64,000 nt of DNA from Roridomyces roridus (GCA_029378245.1 JARKIF010000127.1:1-64000), one strand, 5' to 3'. Positions 44,554 to 56,060 are shown, counted from the stretch's first letter. Numbers and translations are program-made. The notes: generated by a model from the letters alone, not told the origin.

Positions 44554-46748
44554 ATGTCCTCCGACGCAGGTCCATCGTCTCCCCCCACCGTTGTCGGTGT
44601 CAACTGGAAGGAGAAGTCTGAGGTCGGGGAGGAGGACCATTCGGACATTATCGTGGACTGGGAAGGTCCTGACGACCCGATGAATCCCAAAAAGTGCGTT
44701 TCCTGGCTTTGGCTTTCTTCACGAATCTTAATTCACCTCCTGTTGCAGTTGGAGTCGGAACAAAAAATGGAAGGCGACTATAATCGTCTCCTTGTTCACG
44801 CTCATCTCGCCAGTTTCCTCGAGCATGATCGCTCCAGCGAGTGGGCAGGTCGCGGAGCGGTTTGGCGTTACGAATACGGTGGTCATTGCGCTGTTCACGA
44901 GTATATTTATTCTGTCGTATGGTGCGCTCTCCTCTACATTTCCATTCTTTGCAGTCACCGACCGAATTTCTTGCAAGCTATCGGCCCACTGGTAAGAGCC
45001 TCGTTGATTCCCCTTCGACACGAGCTGACTTGATCATTCCAGTTCCTCGGCCCTTTGTCCGAAATCTATGTCAGTTCGTTTTAACCGTGTTGAACCCGCA
45101 CTCACCTCACACCAGGGCCGAAATAAAGTGATACAAGGCGCGAATCTATGGTACCTGGTGTGGAACCTCGCGTGCGGATTCGCACAAAACACAGGCCAAC
45201 TCCTCGCGTTCAGATTTCTCGCTGGTCTCGGCGGGAGTGCACCTTTGGCGGTGAGTCTGGCGGTTGAACAATCCAAATTCCGATTGATTTGTGGCAGATT
45301 GGTGGTGGTGTGCTCGGAGATATATGGAGCCCTGAAGAGCGGGGGCAGGCTATTGCTATATACTCGTTAGCGCCCCTCCTAGGCCCAGTAGGCGGCCCCA
45401 TGTGCGGTGCGTTCATCGCGCAAAAGTCCACTTGGAGGTGGGCGGTGAGTGATACCTCTGCCGTTCGCTCTTGTCTTGAACCCTCCCGAAAGTTTTGGTC
45501 GACAAGTATCGTCACGGTTGTCATACAGCTGCTTGGACTCGTCTATCTCCGAGAATGTATGTCAGTCCGTTTCGTTCCTTTGGCGAAATTGAAGGTTAGT
45601 TTGTTTTCTAGCATACGCTCCATTTCTGCTCGAGCAAAAGGCGAAACGAATCGAGAAATCCATGGCTTTGGACCCGGAGAAGGGAGCTTCCGTGCGCGTC
45701 GTAAGGTCCAAGTTTGCTACCGAGGGTCGCACGTACGTCCATCTTTCCCTCCCCTGCCGAGAATAATCCTATACTCATACGACGGTACCCCAGATGGCAG
45801 ACTATCATCAAAATCGCACTCACGCGTCCTTTCATACTCTTTTATTATGAACCCATCGTCCAGCTGCTCGCGATATACATGGCATACCTTTATGGGCTTT
45901 TCTACCGTGCGTCCCCTCGCTATTATAATTGACGGCCGCTAATTCCACTCACCCAGTATTCCTCACCTCGATGCCACTCATGTTTCAAGGCACCTACGGC
46001 GAGAGCGTCGGCGTATCGGGACTCAACTACCTCGCGCTGGGTATAGGCGTCTCTGGGGCATCGCAAGTCAATGCACGACTTATAGATCGGGTTTATCGGA
46101 CCCTGACGAAGAGGTATGGTGGGGCGGGACAGCCGGAGTATCGATTGCGTGGGTTGATTCTTTTCTTCCTCTTCTCATGGAATGTTGAATCACTGTAGCT
46201 TCGATGGTACCGGGCTCGATAATCCTGCCGATTGGACTGTTCATGACCGGTTGGGCGGTGGAGGCCAAGGTGCATTGGATTGTGGCGGATATTGTGAGCG
46301 CATTCGTTTGCTTTTCTTGGTAAACTTTTAGTGATAATATCGTCAGGGAATCGTGTTCATAGGCGCGGGTGTTATCCTCTGCTTCCAAGTTATCCAAATG
46401 TTCGTTACCCTTCCTTTCTTCTTCTCTCTCTTGAATTGTTGAAAGATACCTCGTCGACGCGTTCACGACGTACGCCGCGAGCGCCATGGCAGCTGCCTCC
46501 TTCCTCCGTGCGCTCTGTGGATTTGGATTCCCGCTCTTCGCCGAGGCGATGTATCAGAACCTTGGGTATGGGAAGGGGGACTCGGTGTTGGCGGCGGTAG
46601 CGATTGTTATTGGGTGTCCTGCGTGAGTTGACGGTTTTTTTTCTTTCTGGCAAGTGAATTGACGCCGGGCGATAGACCATTCTTCTTGTGGAAGTATGGC
46701 AAGCAGATTCGGATGAGGAGTCGGTTTGCGAAGCATGCGGTCAAGTGA
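44554..46748 (+). CDS. MFS multidrug-type transporter (DHA1-like), intact copy
   Basis: ATG 44554 opens MSSDAGPSSPPTVVGVN and the acidic DIIVDWEGPDDPMNPKK typical of fungal DHA1 (Flr1/Tpo-like) proteins. About 13 introns. Landmarks: NWSRNKKW before TM1, SPVSSSMIAPASGQVAERF, SEIYGRNKVIQGANLW (motif A region), RFLAGLGGSAPLAIGGGV, DIWSPEERGQAIAIYSLAP, LLGPVGGPMCGAFIA (antiporter motif C), KSTWRWAFWSTSIVTVV, RSKFATEGRTW, GESVGVSGLNYLALGIG, RRYGG-like KRYGGAGQPEYRLP, YLVDAFTTYAASAMAAASF, LCGFGFPLFAEAMYQNLGY, and the tail RMRSRFAKHAVK. It would export drugs or metabolites by proton antiport at the plasma membrane. It is the likely source of the broken copies at 53.7-63.4 kb. Confidence 0.85.
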
Positions 46749-47157
46749 TGATAATATTTCACGAGCCTGAACGACCGGTCTTGTGGAGTTGAAGCACTTG
46801 ATATACGCACCTGAACATGGGGCATTAAAATGGAGTGGAGTCTCGGAAGTTGCTGGGAAGCTCAAGTGCTCCGCTGGTTACTCAGGGCCGCGGGGCGGGT
46901 ATGAGTCTGGACTCTGAAAGAATGGATTGTTGACAGCCACTCGAAGGACCTTGGTTCAATAGCTTGAAAGCGCGTACTGTCGGAATTTCACGGACCATTC
47001 CTCGGTAATTCCGCTGTCTATGTAGTAAATTGCCACAAAAAATCGAACGAGGCGGAACTTCAACGGAAGCTATCCCCTTTGGCATTGGATTGGATGCGGG
47101 GATTACATAACGCCCCATAGAATTTTCGCCTCCCCACCATTCTCTCTTCCTACCTCC
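46749..47157. other. Intergenic, no supported gene
   Basis: Only shadow ORFs on the minus strand. Promoter of the desaturase gene presumably lies here; no clear TATA box. Confidence 0.35.
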
Positions 47158-48937
47158 ATGTCCGACACAACGAACGAGCAGGGGGCTTATCCGGTGCCCG
47201 ACCTGAGCATCAAGCAGCTGCTCGACGCAATTCCGTCCGTCTCGCTCTTGCCAGCGATGCGTCAAACGCTCAATTTCGTCCAGGTCCCATTGCTTCAAGC
47301 GCTCTGCTCTCAAGTCGTCCCTCTACGTGTACGTAGTAGCACCCGACGTGCGCGCAGCCTGTCTGACTCTCCCTTTCAGCGCCTGGCATTTGTCGATCAT
47401 TGGTGCCATCTACAAGGCCACCGAGTTTGCTGACGGCTTCATCAACCCCGCGACGTTCGCTGCTCCCGACCCTCTCGTCTACACGCTCCTGCGCGGCGCA
47501 CTGTGGACAGTATACGGGTTCTGGGCTGGTCTTTTTGGAACTGGAATCTGGGTTATCGGTATGTCCTTTGAATCACATGTCGACCACAATGGGAAGATCT
47601 AAAATTCGACTAGGCCACGAGTGTGGGCACCAGGTAACTGCTCTAGAACCCCCAGTCTCGCCATGGCTGACTTGTCCAGGCCTTCTCCGAGTCCAAGACG
47701 ATCAACAACACCGTCGGCTGGATTCTCCACTCTGCGTGCGCACATCCCCAATCCTCGTGTTTTTTTTGTATTGATTTTTCTCCCCACATCATCAGTCTCG
47801 GCGTTCCGTACCACTCGTGGCGGTACGTTCGACCCTGGACGTCGTCGTTGTCCAGCTCACATTCCTTTGAATAGCATCACCCATGCCAAGCACCATGCCT
47901 CCACTGGACACATGACGCAAGACCAGGTCTGGGTCCCCAAAACCCGCAGCGAGATGGGTCTCCGCCCCATTGACCTCAAGCGCGAGGACCGTCTTGGCGC
48001 ACGTGCATCGGCCGAGGTCCAGAAGGAGCTCTACGAGGCTCTCGGTGACTCGCCCATTGGTGCCACCATCGGTGTCGCCATGTACCTTGTGCGTATATCC
48101 TATGTTCCCTTACAACGCCGCGCTCATTACCGACTAGCTTGTGGGCTGGCCGGCTTACATCATCCGCAATGCCAGCGGGCAGCAGCGCTACCCCGAGGGC
48201 ACGAACCACTTTGACCCCAAGGCTGCCATGTTCTCGCCCAACCACTGGACGGACGTTATCCTCTCTGACATTGGTGTCGTCTTCTGGATTGCGGGCCTCA
48301 TCGCTGCTTGCCTTCATTACGGTGCTGGAACAGTCTTTGTCGTCTACTTCGTCCCTTACCTCTGGTATGTCTCCCTCGATTTCTTGTCCGTCGCCGTCTG
48401 ACACATCCAAAGGGTCAACCACTGGCTCGTCCTCATCACCTTCCTCCAACACACCGACCCTCTCCTCCCGCACTACCGCGCCGCACAATTCACCTTCCCT
48501 CGCGGTGCCCTGTCTACGCTCGACCGCTCCTTGCTGGGCGACCTCGGCTCCTTCATGGGTGCTATTGGTGCCCATGCCACGTGCGGTATCTCCGAGACTC
48601 ACGTCCTGCACCACGTCTGCAGCAAGATCCCGCACTACAATGCCTGGGAGGCGGCTGATGCCCTCAAGAAGGTCGTTCATGCCGCCGGTGTTCGGACACA
48701 GGGTGCTCCTGGTGGGTGGGCAGAGATGTATCGCGTGTTCCGCGAGTGCAAGGTACGTTTCCTTACCTTATTCCGTTTGGAGAACAGAGGCTGATTTCGA
48801 GGCAGTTTGTCGAAGACGATGGTGATGTCGTGTTCTACAAGAATGCGTACGGGCTCGCCAAGATGCGCCCTGTGTTCCACGGCGGGGATGCCAACGCGAG
48901 TGATTCCGGGATTGAGCTTGCTGAGAAGCAGCTGTAG
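47158..48937 (+). CDS. FAD2: Delta-12 fatty acid desaturase
   Basis: Ten exons (47158-47234, 47284-47328, 47380-47558, 47614-47633, 47680-47735, 47796-47822, 47875-48088, 48138-48364, 48413-48752, 48806-48937) join in phase to 438 residues. The three histidine boxes of membrane desaturases are present: HECGHQ, HAKHH and HVLHHVCSKIPHYNA. KQLLDAIPSHCFKR, NNTVGWILHSALGVPYHSW and EMYRVFRECKFVEDDGDVVF match fungal oleate (Delta-12) desaturases. It converts oleate to linoleate in ER-membrane phospholipids, using cytochrome b5. The first two boxes are split over very short exons (20 and 27 nt). Delta-12 rather than Delta-15 specificity is inferred from overall likeness. Confidence 0.9.
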
Positions 48938-49045
48938 ACGGGGTGGACTAGGATAGATTGGATGGGATACGCTCTTTTCTTGCTGCTATCGTAAATTTGT
49001 AGAAAGAGGCGATAGAGTAGAATCAAAAATTCGCTTTCATTTCAT

Positions 49046-50217
49046 TCATTCTATGACTACACCAGTCAAATCGGCGAACCAGGCTCGCTGGTCTTTGGGA
49101 CTTGCCCAGTCTTCCGAGTGACCTGCCAGCGTGTTAAGGAAGGCATGGCGTTTCTTCAAGGCAAGACGTACCGCCGAAAAACGTCTGAAAATGGGCGCCT
49201 TTGATGTGCGCTTTGTCTGAATCGCGGAGCTGCAGCCCGGAGACGGCGATGACGGACTTGCCGTCTACCCAGAGCTCCAGTTCGCCTGGGAGGAGGGAGG
49301 AGGGATAAGGGAGAATGGTTCTGAATCATAAGCAAGTACTCACCATCCTCGGACCCAACGTTATTCAACTTGACGCGGAACGCCAGTGTGATCCATCTGC
49401 CCACGGCGACGTCGAAATTGAATGCAGCGCAGCCGACGGAGAAGCCGTAGTCGTTGTTTTCTTTCGAGGATGGGGGAACGGAGAGAAGGCGGTCGCGGTT
49501 GTGAGGGGTTAGTGGGAGGTAGGTGTATAGCTCTCCGTTTCCTTTTGCTCTTCAAATTCGTGAATCGTGAGTGAGATTAAGAGAGATGAGATGAGGTAGA
49601 GAGAAGGGGTACCTACCTCCACATTGGTCGTACGTTGAAACACTTGCAGCGGTTATCTTTCCGTCCGCCCGTGCATGCGTAAGAAAGGTCTCCCTCCCCG
49701 CCGACTTGAAGAAGCGCAATTCAAATTTCAGAAGAGCGAAGGTGGAACGGACAGACAGACATATTCCAGGTAGTTTCCCGCCCTTGACCCATTCCCAACC
49801 ACTCTGCAACATCATACGGTAGCTCAATACGACGTGTGTCGCGCCGCCACTGGCAGAATCCATGGCCAATCGCGAGGCGAATGCGCTTGGTCCAGAGAGG
49901 TAGAAGCCAAAACCGCCGGGGATGGTCGCGGATGGGTTGATGCTCCCTTTGGGGTAGAATGCTTCCCAGGCCAGAGACGGTGCTGGAAATCCACTATCTG
50001 AGGGTTCCGCCGAGTCTGAACTTTCTGGTGGTGGAACCACGAGGGGATGGCTGGTTCGTGAGGTGACTCTGTGGACGCCTAGGTCTTCATCGGTGAGAGC
50101 TACTTGGTCTATTTTTTCGAGGTTGAGGGAGGGGCATGCGGTGAAACCACACTGGAAGGTGTCTACTGGGATGAGATGAGAGAGTGCCATGAGCATGGTG
50201 GGCCGCCGCCGCGGCAA
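49046..50217 (-). CDS. Polysaccharide lyase family 14-type protein, copy A
   Basis: Exons 50217-49761, 49704-49617, 49549-49344, 49285-49172 and 49122-49046 join in phase. The start may be 50190 (MALSHLIPVDTF) or 50217 (313 residues). The jelly-roll core reads PAPSLAWEAFYPKGSINP, PGGFGFYLSGP, VLSYRMMLQSGWEWVKGGKL, ACTGGR, GELYTYLPL-type, NDYGFSVG, GRWITLAFRVKLNNVG, GELELWVDGKSVI, IKGAHFQTFFGG, and ends WASPKDQRAWFADLTGVVIE. These motifs are typical of fungal PL14-like lyases that cleave polyuronates. Compared with copy B it lacks most of the signal-peptide hydrophobic core, so secretion is doubtful. Inverted relative to copy B, 6.5 kb away. Confidence 0.8.
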
Positions 50218-50560
50218 ACAAGCCAGCTTGATCGAGTGATCCTGGATCTTTTTGTCTGCTTCTCGAATCTCGATGCCTCTACTGCGGAGCTGGAGCGTAT
50301 TTATCTGCGATTACTAGGCCGTTGTGGTATACCGGTGCTTGTACGACGGTGTGGGCATTCTTGTCCACTGTCCTCCATCCATCCCTGGTGGTCCTTGGGT
50401 GGTCCGCGAGTTCCATTTTCAAGGATGACATCGATTTTTCGATGGTCAAGAGTGTCAGGCATGGGGGCTTCCAACAAGTTAGCGGGTCGGCTTTCGGATG
50501 TAGGCGCTCTGGCATGTGCTTTTCTGAATGTCTTGACGCCTATTCTCACTCGACCTCGAC
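50218..50560 (+). pseudogene. Relic of a Dal5-like MFS gene (middle exons)
   Basis: Three exon remnants in family order: QLDRVILDLFVCFSNL (compare LQYNVILS..CPFQIPSNL), TRPLWYTGACTTVWAFLSTV (compare TRPSWYIGACVIAWGLVSLL) and LACAFLNVLT (compare VACRVFLGLPE). Frames are broken between them. Together with the C-terminal remnant at 53.6 kb it may be one gene torn apart by insertions. Confidence 0.6.
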
Positions 50561-51870
50561 GCTAGCGTATCGCTCAGTACTTGACCTCCGCGAATATGAC
50601 TCGACGCTGGCGCTCCTTTGCACCAACAATACTTGGCAAGTCTCCGAATGAATGCTTCACCACCGACCCTGGATCCAGACAGCGTCTGCAAGTCTACTTA
50701 CGCTCTTGGCCAAAATCCAATCCAACCCAGATAAATGTTACGAACAAGTCGCTGTACAATGACACGGAATTACCACCGGAACTCCAATAAACCGGGACCC
50801 CGGGTGGCGTTACATTCTCTTGGGCAACTTGTTTTATCCGCGTGGTCGCTAAATATGCCTGCATGCATTCGTTGTGGTAAGTAAACCTTTTGACTGGCTT
50901 GAAAATTTAGAGCAGTTATGCCATCCGGGCACCTCGGTGGATTTTTGACCTCGGGACCGGTCTCACTCTGGAGCCGTGCGCACGTGCTTGACTTGGCCTC
51001 TTCACACAGGGGGCATCAGTCATGGCACATTTTTTTGTGTGCCAAGGTGGCACTTGGCGCGCACTCGGCCGGAAGTTGATATCCCGGAGGGAACCCACGT
51101 GCCCACCGCCTTTGTTCTTGTGCACGAGTTCGATTCCGTGTCTAGGTACACATTTTCTGGCCTGACGCATTTGACCATTACAGCCTTCGATAACTCGGCA
51201 GAGGATTCATCAGAAATGGGGAGGGCAGTGCCTGGGGTATTGAGTGAATTCAAGCTGCGGTTTGGGGTCTGTTTGGCGGTGTCATTGGGGGTGCCTGCAC
51301 CAGGATCATCGTATTTGAGAAGAAAAATCAAGGCGGCAGCACGTTGAGCATCCACAGTAATTTTGCACATACTTGGGGCCCCGTAAATGGATGCTTGAGG
51401 ATTTTCACTATATTCAAAGACAATACCCTCCCAAGAATTACGTACTTCCTCGGTGATTGTGAATCACGGGTAACAGATCAGACTCACACAAAATGTCCAA
51501 CAACGGACCAACTGCCACCCAACTTCCGGCCAAGTGCCACCTTGGCACACAAGACAAAGTGCCATGAGGCTTGCCCCCTGTGTCAAGTTGCTTTCTGAAT
51601 GCCTTGGCGCTTCTCGTCGTGTTGCCGCTCAACGCCAGCGCTCCTTGACCTCTGACCGACGGCTACACCAGCAATAACAAGTCGAATCATGAATGTCTTG
51701 CCACCAACCTTGGACGGTGTCTGGAACGTTAGAAGTCCACGCTTCAGTTCATACGCCAATGTCGCAAACGAAGATCGCCGTACATGTTGAATCATATGAC
51801 GCTGGCCAGAGCAAGCAAGTAGAAATTGAATTACCACCGGGACTCGAAGTAACCGAGCTCCCATGAATGT
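50518..51870. repeat. Pair of degenerate direct repeats flanking the TIR element
   Basis: 50518-50800 and about 51590-51870 share GCTTTTCTGAATGTCTTGACGCC/GCTTTCTGAATGCCTTGGCGCT (in part), GCTGGCGCTCCTTTG/GCCAGCGCTCCTTGA, AATGCTTCACCACCGACC/AATGTCTTGCCACCAACC and GAATTACCACCGGAACTC/GAATTACCACCGGGACTC. The element at 51004-51583 lies between them. No gene is supported in 51871-52400. Confidence 0.55.
51004..51583. mobile_element. 580-bp DNA element with long imperfect inverted ends
   Basis: The left end ACACAGGGGGC (51004) and right end GCCCCCTGTGT (to 51583) are inverted. Further in, TGTGTGCCAAGGTGGCACTT followed by GGC and a nearby CGGCCGGAAGTT is repeated inverted at about 51518-51550. The ends together span about 75 bp with small indels. 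An internal minus-strand ORF (51370-51020) has no known motif. Too small to encode a transposase, so MITE-like. No clear target duplication. Confidence 0.65.
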
Positions 51871-52407
51871 GCCTAACCGAGCACTGGGCAATTTGTTTTC
51901 GTCCACGCTGCTTCCCAGATGTTCGAATCGACTTGACCAAATGTGGCGAAAGCTGGAGGCCTAAAATGAACTGGTTCTCTCGTCCAGCACCCGTCTTACG
52001 GGTCCGAGTGGACTGGCTTGACCACTTGACCTACTGTACGCATGATTCTGACCTGGGCTACTTGCAATTATTCCCAACCGTGCACAGAATTGAACCTCGG
52101 CAACCCCCCTTTCTAGCCGCTCTCTTCAACCCAATAAAACTAGAATGAGCGTCGGAAACCTCCTCTAGGAGTGAAAAATGCGTCGAATAATCCTCCGAGC
52201 TTCAGTCATCTCTGCTACAACTGCATTTCTCCCCGCACACCTGACACGAATAACAGCGCCCGACGTGACCTTACCTCGCAAAAGGAAGGCTTCGGGTATC
52301 AACCTCTTTGACCTCAGCCTCTCGGGCCTTGTAACGGATACAGACCCACTTCTGCTACCGACATCCATAGAGTGGCCCATAGCAGCCGGCCATACTAGCG
52401 CGTTGAA

Positions 52408-52414
52408 TATAAAA
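52408..52414 (+). promoter_or_regulatory. TATA box of the cutinase gene
   Basis: TATAAAA in the context GAATATAAAAGGCGG, 43-49 bp upstream of the ATG at 52457. Confidence 0.6.
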
Positions 52415-52456
52415 GGCGGTTGAAGCTGAAGGAAATTCTTCAGCACTCTGAACAAC

Positions 52457-53321
52457 ATGTTTCGCTCCCTCTTCGCCCTCGTCTCCCTCAGCCTCGTCGC
52501 CTTTGCTGCTCCGCTCCAGGAACGCGCTTGCACAGACGTTATTGTTGGTCTTGTTCGACTTTCTGCAATGCAACTTTGTTTTAAAACAATACATTGTCCA
52601 GGTGATTTTTGCGCGTGGAACGACCGAGACTGCGCCCATTGGAACTATTGTCGGCCCTCCTCTCCAGGCCGCTCTCCAGAGCGCGCTCGGCAGCAAGACC
52701 CTGACCTTCACGGGTGTAAACTACGCCGCGGATATCCCCGGATTCCTTGAGGGCGGTGACCCGGCCGGGTCTGCCACCATGGCTAGCCTCGTATGCATTC
52801 TCTTTCATCCATTCATTCATCTGTGTTTTAACGACTGCGTAGATCACTAGTGCTGCCAACTCTTGCCCTGACGTGAGTTTGAACATTCATTCATTCGGCT
52901 GTGTTGATTCTTATGATTTTTTTTTTTCGAATGTAGGCTGCCATCGTCACCTCCGGCTACTCGCAGGGCGGTCAATTGGTCCACAACTCGGCCAAGCAAC
53001 TCACCGCCGCTGTTGCCGCTCGCATCAACGCTGCGGTGATCTTCGTAAGTTGAAACTGATGCCGTTTAGTACTCGGACTGACTGAATACTCGTAGGGCGA
53101 CCCCGACGACGGTGAGGCCGTCCAGGGCGTCTCGGCTGCCAACACGGACGTCATCTGCCACGTCGGAGACGACATTTGCTTGCACGGAGACCTTATTCTG
53201 CCCGCTCACCTGTGAGTATTTTCTTCTTGTCGGCGACGAAGAAGGAAAGCAACTGAATTGATATAGGACTTACGGTGCGGATACCCCCGCCGCGGCGGCC
53301 TTCATCGCTTCGAAAGTTTGA
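52457..53321 (+). CDS. Cutinase
   Basis: Exons 52457-52543, 52602-52790, 52843-52872, 52937-53044, 53096-53211 and 53267-53321 join in phase to 194 residues, slightly short of the usual ~210-230. A signal peptide (MFRSLFALVSLSLVAFA) leads to DVIVIFARGTTETAPIG, which carries the family's RGTxE oxyanion segment. GYSQGG holds the nucleophile serine. GDDICLHG and the following HLTYG provide the Asp and His of the triad. Four cysteines fit two disulphides. It hydrolyses cutin or related polyesters outside the cell, consistent with litter or plant-surface growth. Well-formed TATA box upstream. Confidence 0.92.
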
Positions 53322-53589
53322 GAGGATTGTATGTAGTATTGAATCAAATTCCTGTACATAGTATTTTTTGTGTGTTAACGTGGCTATTTGACGGAATCTC
53401 ACGAGCGATTCCATTCTCTGCCGTATACGGTAGAAGTTGAATTTTGAAAGGAAAGGCAAGATAGGTGCCGGATAGTATGTACTTACAATGGTTAGTCCTT
53501 CAATCGCTGTACCGCTGAGACGACGACCCAGTTTCACAGGAAACTGGACCGGGGCGAGTGGGGTTCGACCCAAACCCGTGATGAAAGAC

Positions 53590-53669
53590 GATCGAGAGTC
53601 TGCACTGCTGGAGGGAATCACTTTTGATCACGATGACGAGAATGAAGGGCCCAGGCATCTGTATTGACT
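53590..53669 (+). pseudogene. C-terminal relic of a Dal5-like MFS gene
   Basis: Reads SALLEGITFDHDDENEGP then RHLY and a stop, clearly the family tail AAVLEGITFEQAMEKRKGFRYLY with loss of identity in the middle. No preceding exon is found next to it. The rest of 53322-53707 contains nothing else. Confidence 0.7.
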
Positions 53670-53707
53670 GTTCCGCAGCTGAACTGTTCCTTCGAGTGTT
53701 TATACGT

Positions 53708-55818
53708 CTACTTGACCGCATGCTTTGCAAATCTACTCTTCCTCCTTATCTGTTTGCCATACTTCCAAAGCAACCACGGGCTAAGAGAAAATCAGTAATC
53801 GAACCTTTTGTTTCTGGTAAACTACACCCACGAAGGACACCCAATAGCGATAGCGACGGCGGCAAGGATGGTATCGCCCTTTCCGTGCCCGAGGTGCTTG
53901 TACATCACCTCGGCGAAGAGTGGGAAGCCGAACCCGCAAATGGAGCGCGCGAACATGCACACGGAGAGTGCGCTTGCGGCGTACATGGTGAAAGCATCGA
54001 TGATGTACCTGGTTTCGTAATCTCAAACAGGTGTTTGAGAGAAAGAAAGCACATACATCTGGATTGGTTGAAAGTTGAAGATGACTCCTGCACCAATCAA
54101 AGTGATTCCCTAGGTCCTCCCGTTAGCTCGTATGCAAGTGTTCTTTGAAAAGGCAGCTCACAATTTCCGGTACAATCCAATGAGCTTTCACCTGTACCGC
54201 CCAACCTGTAACGAGCAACCCGATGGGAAGAATCGTCGAACCAAGGAACAAAGAAGCTACACAACATTATATTAGACATTCTGAGAATATGAAGGACGTA
54301 CGCAGTCGATATTCGGGTTGTCCTGGACTGCCGTATCTCTGCACAAGTACCCTGTATAAATAATCACTGGCGCAGGAATTGATCTGGGATGCGCAGGCAA
54401 AGCCTATCCCCAGAGCGATGTAGTTTAGCCCGGAGATGCCTGTGCTCTCGCCGTATATGCCCCGGAAAATGAGCGGCATCGAAGTGATGAATACTGTTGT
54501 TGTTTGTTGAGTTGAACCAAGGAAGGAAGCGGAGAGACGCACTGAAATATATGCCGGAGACGTAGCCCATGTAAATGGCGAGTATCCCAACGATGGGCTC
54601 GTAACAAAATAAGATGAAGGGGCGTGTAAGAGCAATGTACATAATGTTCTTCCACCTGGTTGAGACGGTCAGAAAGACAGGTCGGCCTGGTGGAATGTAA
54701 GTAACCCATTCACTTGCGATCCTCTGTTGCAAATTTGGAACGGACGACTCTGGTGGGCGTCTTTTCCGAGTCCATGGCTTTCCGGATGTCGTTTGCCTTT
54801 CGTTCCAGGAGAATCGGGGCATATGCTGAAAAGGAATCAAGGAATGGACGACCATCGAAAAAGGTGCAAACCAGCATTCGCTGAGATAAACAACCCCGAG
54901 TATCTGGACACAGACAGTGACCATGCTCAGCGACCAAAACTTCAGGCTATTCAGTGATCTTGTTCAAAACCCTGTGCAAACACTTACCGTCCATCTCCAT
55001 GTCGACTTTTCGGCGATAAACGCACCGCACACGGCGCCTAACATTGGGCCCACCACAGGCGAAACGGCGTATCAGACCATAGCTTGCCCTCGTTCTTCGG
55101 GCCTCCATGCATCTCCAATGATACCACCGCAAATCTGAAGTGCCAATGACTCCAAGTCAATCGCCGGTATTAAACCATGCTAGCTGCGTACCGCCAGAGG
55201 AGCTCCCGCTCCCAGACCAGAAAGAAAACGAAAGGCGAGTATCTGGCTCGTGCTTTTGGCAAAACCGCAGGAGAGATTCCATACCAAAAACCATAGATTC
55301 GCAATTTGAAGGATGCGATATCTTCCCTAGCATCTCAATCATTGAGAGAAAATTGCAACCGAGAAATTGAACTCACAAATATTTCGGACAGAGGGGCGAA
55401 CAGCTGGTGTTATCTGAGTGGGCGTATATTGCTGTAAGTAAACGGAAATCTGTACCACTGAGCCGATGGCTAGCGCAGGTCCGGATGAGAAATATACTTG
55501 GGCTGCAGAAAGTCCGCTCACCGTACGCGAGAATAAATATACTGGTTATGAGGGCAGTCACCCAGGGATCCTTGATACCAAACTCCACCGCGACTCGAGT
55601 GCTTGCCGGTGCGGTCATATTGGCGGCGACTTGCGTTATAGCTGCAAACAAGGAAGCGACGACGGTAGCAGCCCATTTCTTGCTTCGACTCCAGCTGAGT
55701 TCAATCGTCCGTCCTTCCGACCTCAGCTGAAACGGAAAGATCTATCGTAGACGTACTTTTTGGGGTTCAAAGGGTCGTCAGGTTCATCCCAGTCTACGAC
55801 GATGTCTTGGTCGTCCAT
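53708..55818 (-). pseudogene. DHA1-like MFS pseudogene (nonsense codon)
   Basis: The exon order of the intact gene at 44554 can be followed from MDDQDIVVDWDEPDDPLN (55818) to RRKSRFAKHAVK (53708). Most exons are open: NWSRSKKWAATVVASLFAA, LWFLVWNLSCGFAKSTSQ, RFLSGLGAGAPLA, GESTGISGLNYIALGIG, YIIDAFTMYAASAL. A TGA at 55074-55072 replaces the isoleucine of the QAIAIYS segment (ERGQAMV*YAVSP). The donor after VVYLSE is GCTGGT, unlikely to be used. Sequence upstream of 55818 does not give a clear N-terminus. The protein would end in the first half, so transport is excluded unless the stop is an assembly error. Confidence 0.8.
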
Positions 55819-55989
55819 CGGTGACCACGGCGATGACGATTCTGGGACTTGCTTTGAGTGGGACGATTCAGAGGTGCCTTCTTCCCTTTATAGACTGGCA
55901 TGTAGGTGCACTACCACGATTGGCAACAAATTGGCAACGCCGTGGAGGAAGAGCGAGCTTCGATCAAGTCCGAGGAGACCGCATTACTA

Positions 55990-56060
55990 TCGCGTCAAGA
56001 CCGCCTTCGCGAACCGACTCTTCATCCTCATCTGCTTCTCACATTGCCATCGAAGGAACG
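55990..56060 (-). pseudogene. C-terminal exon relic of a DHA1-like MFS gene
   Basis: Reads RWQCEKQMRMKSRFAK followed by AVLTR and a stop, matching LWKYGKQIRMRSRFAKHAVK. Isolated fragment upstream of the pseudogene at 53.7-55.8 kb. It is followed by a block (56213-56430) that is duplicated at 63722-63935. Confidence 0.65.

Noticed and set aside
47976..48680. 234-codon minus-strand ORF
   Set aside because: Antisense to the desaturase gene, whose histidine boxes are certain.
51120..51140. B-box-like GTTCGATTCC
   Set aside because: Lies inside the 580-bp TIR element without any tRNA fold around it.
53560..53580. GGTTCGACCC as a tRNA T-loop
   Set aside because: It sits just upstream of the MFS tail relic and no acceptor stem is present.
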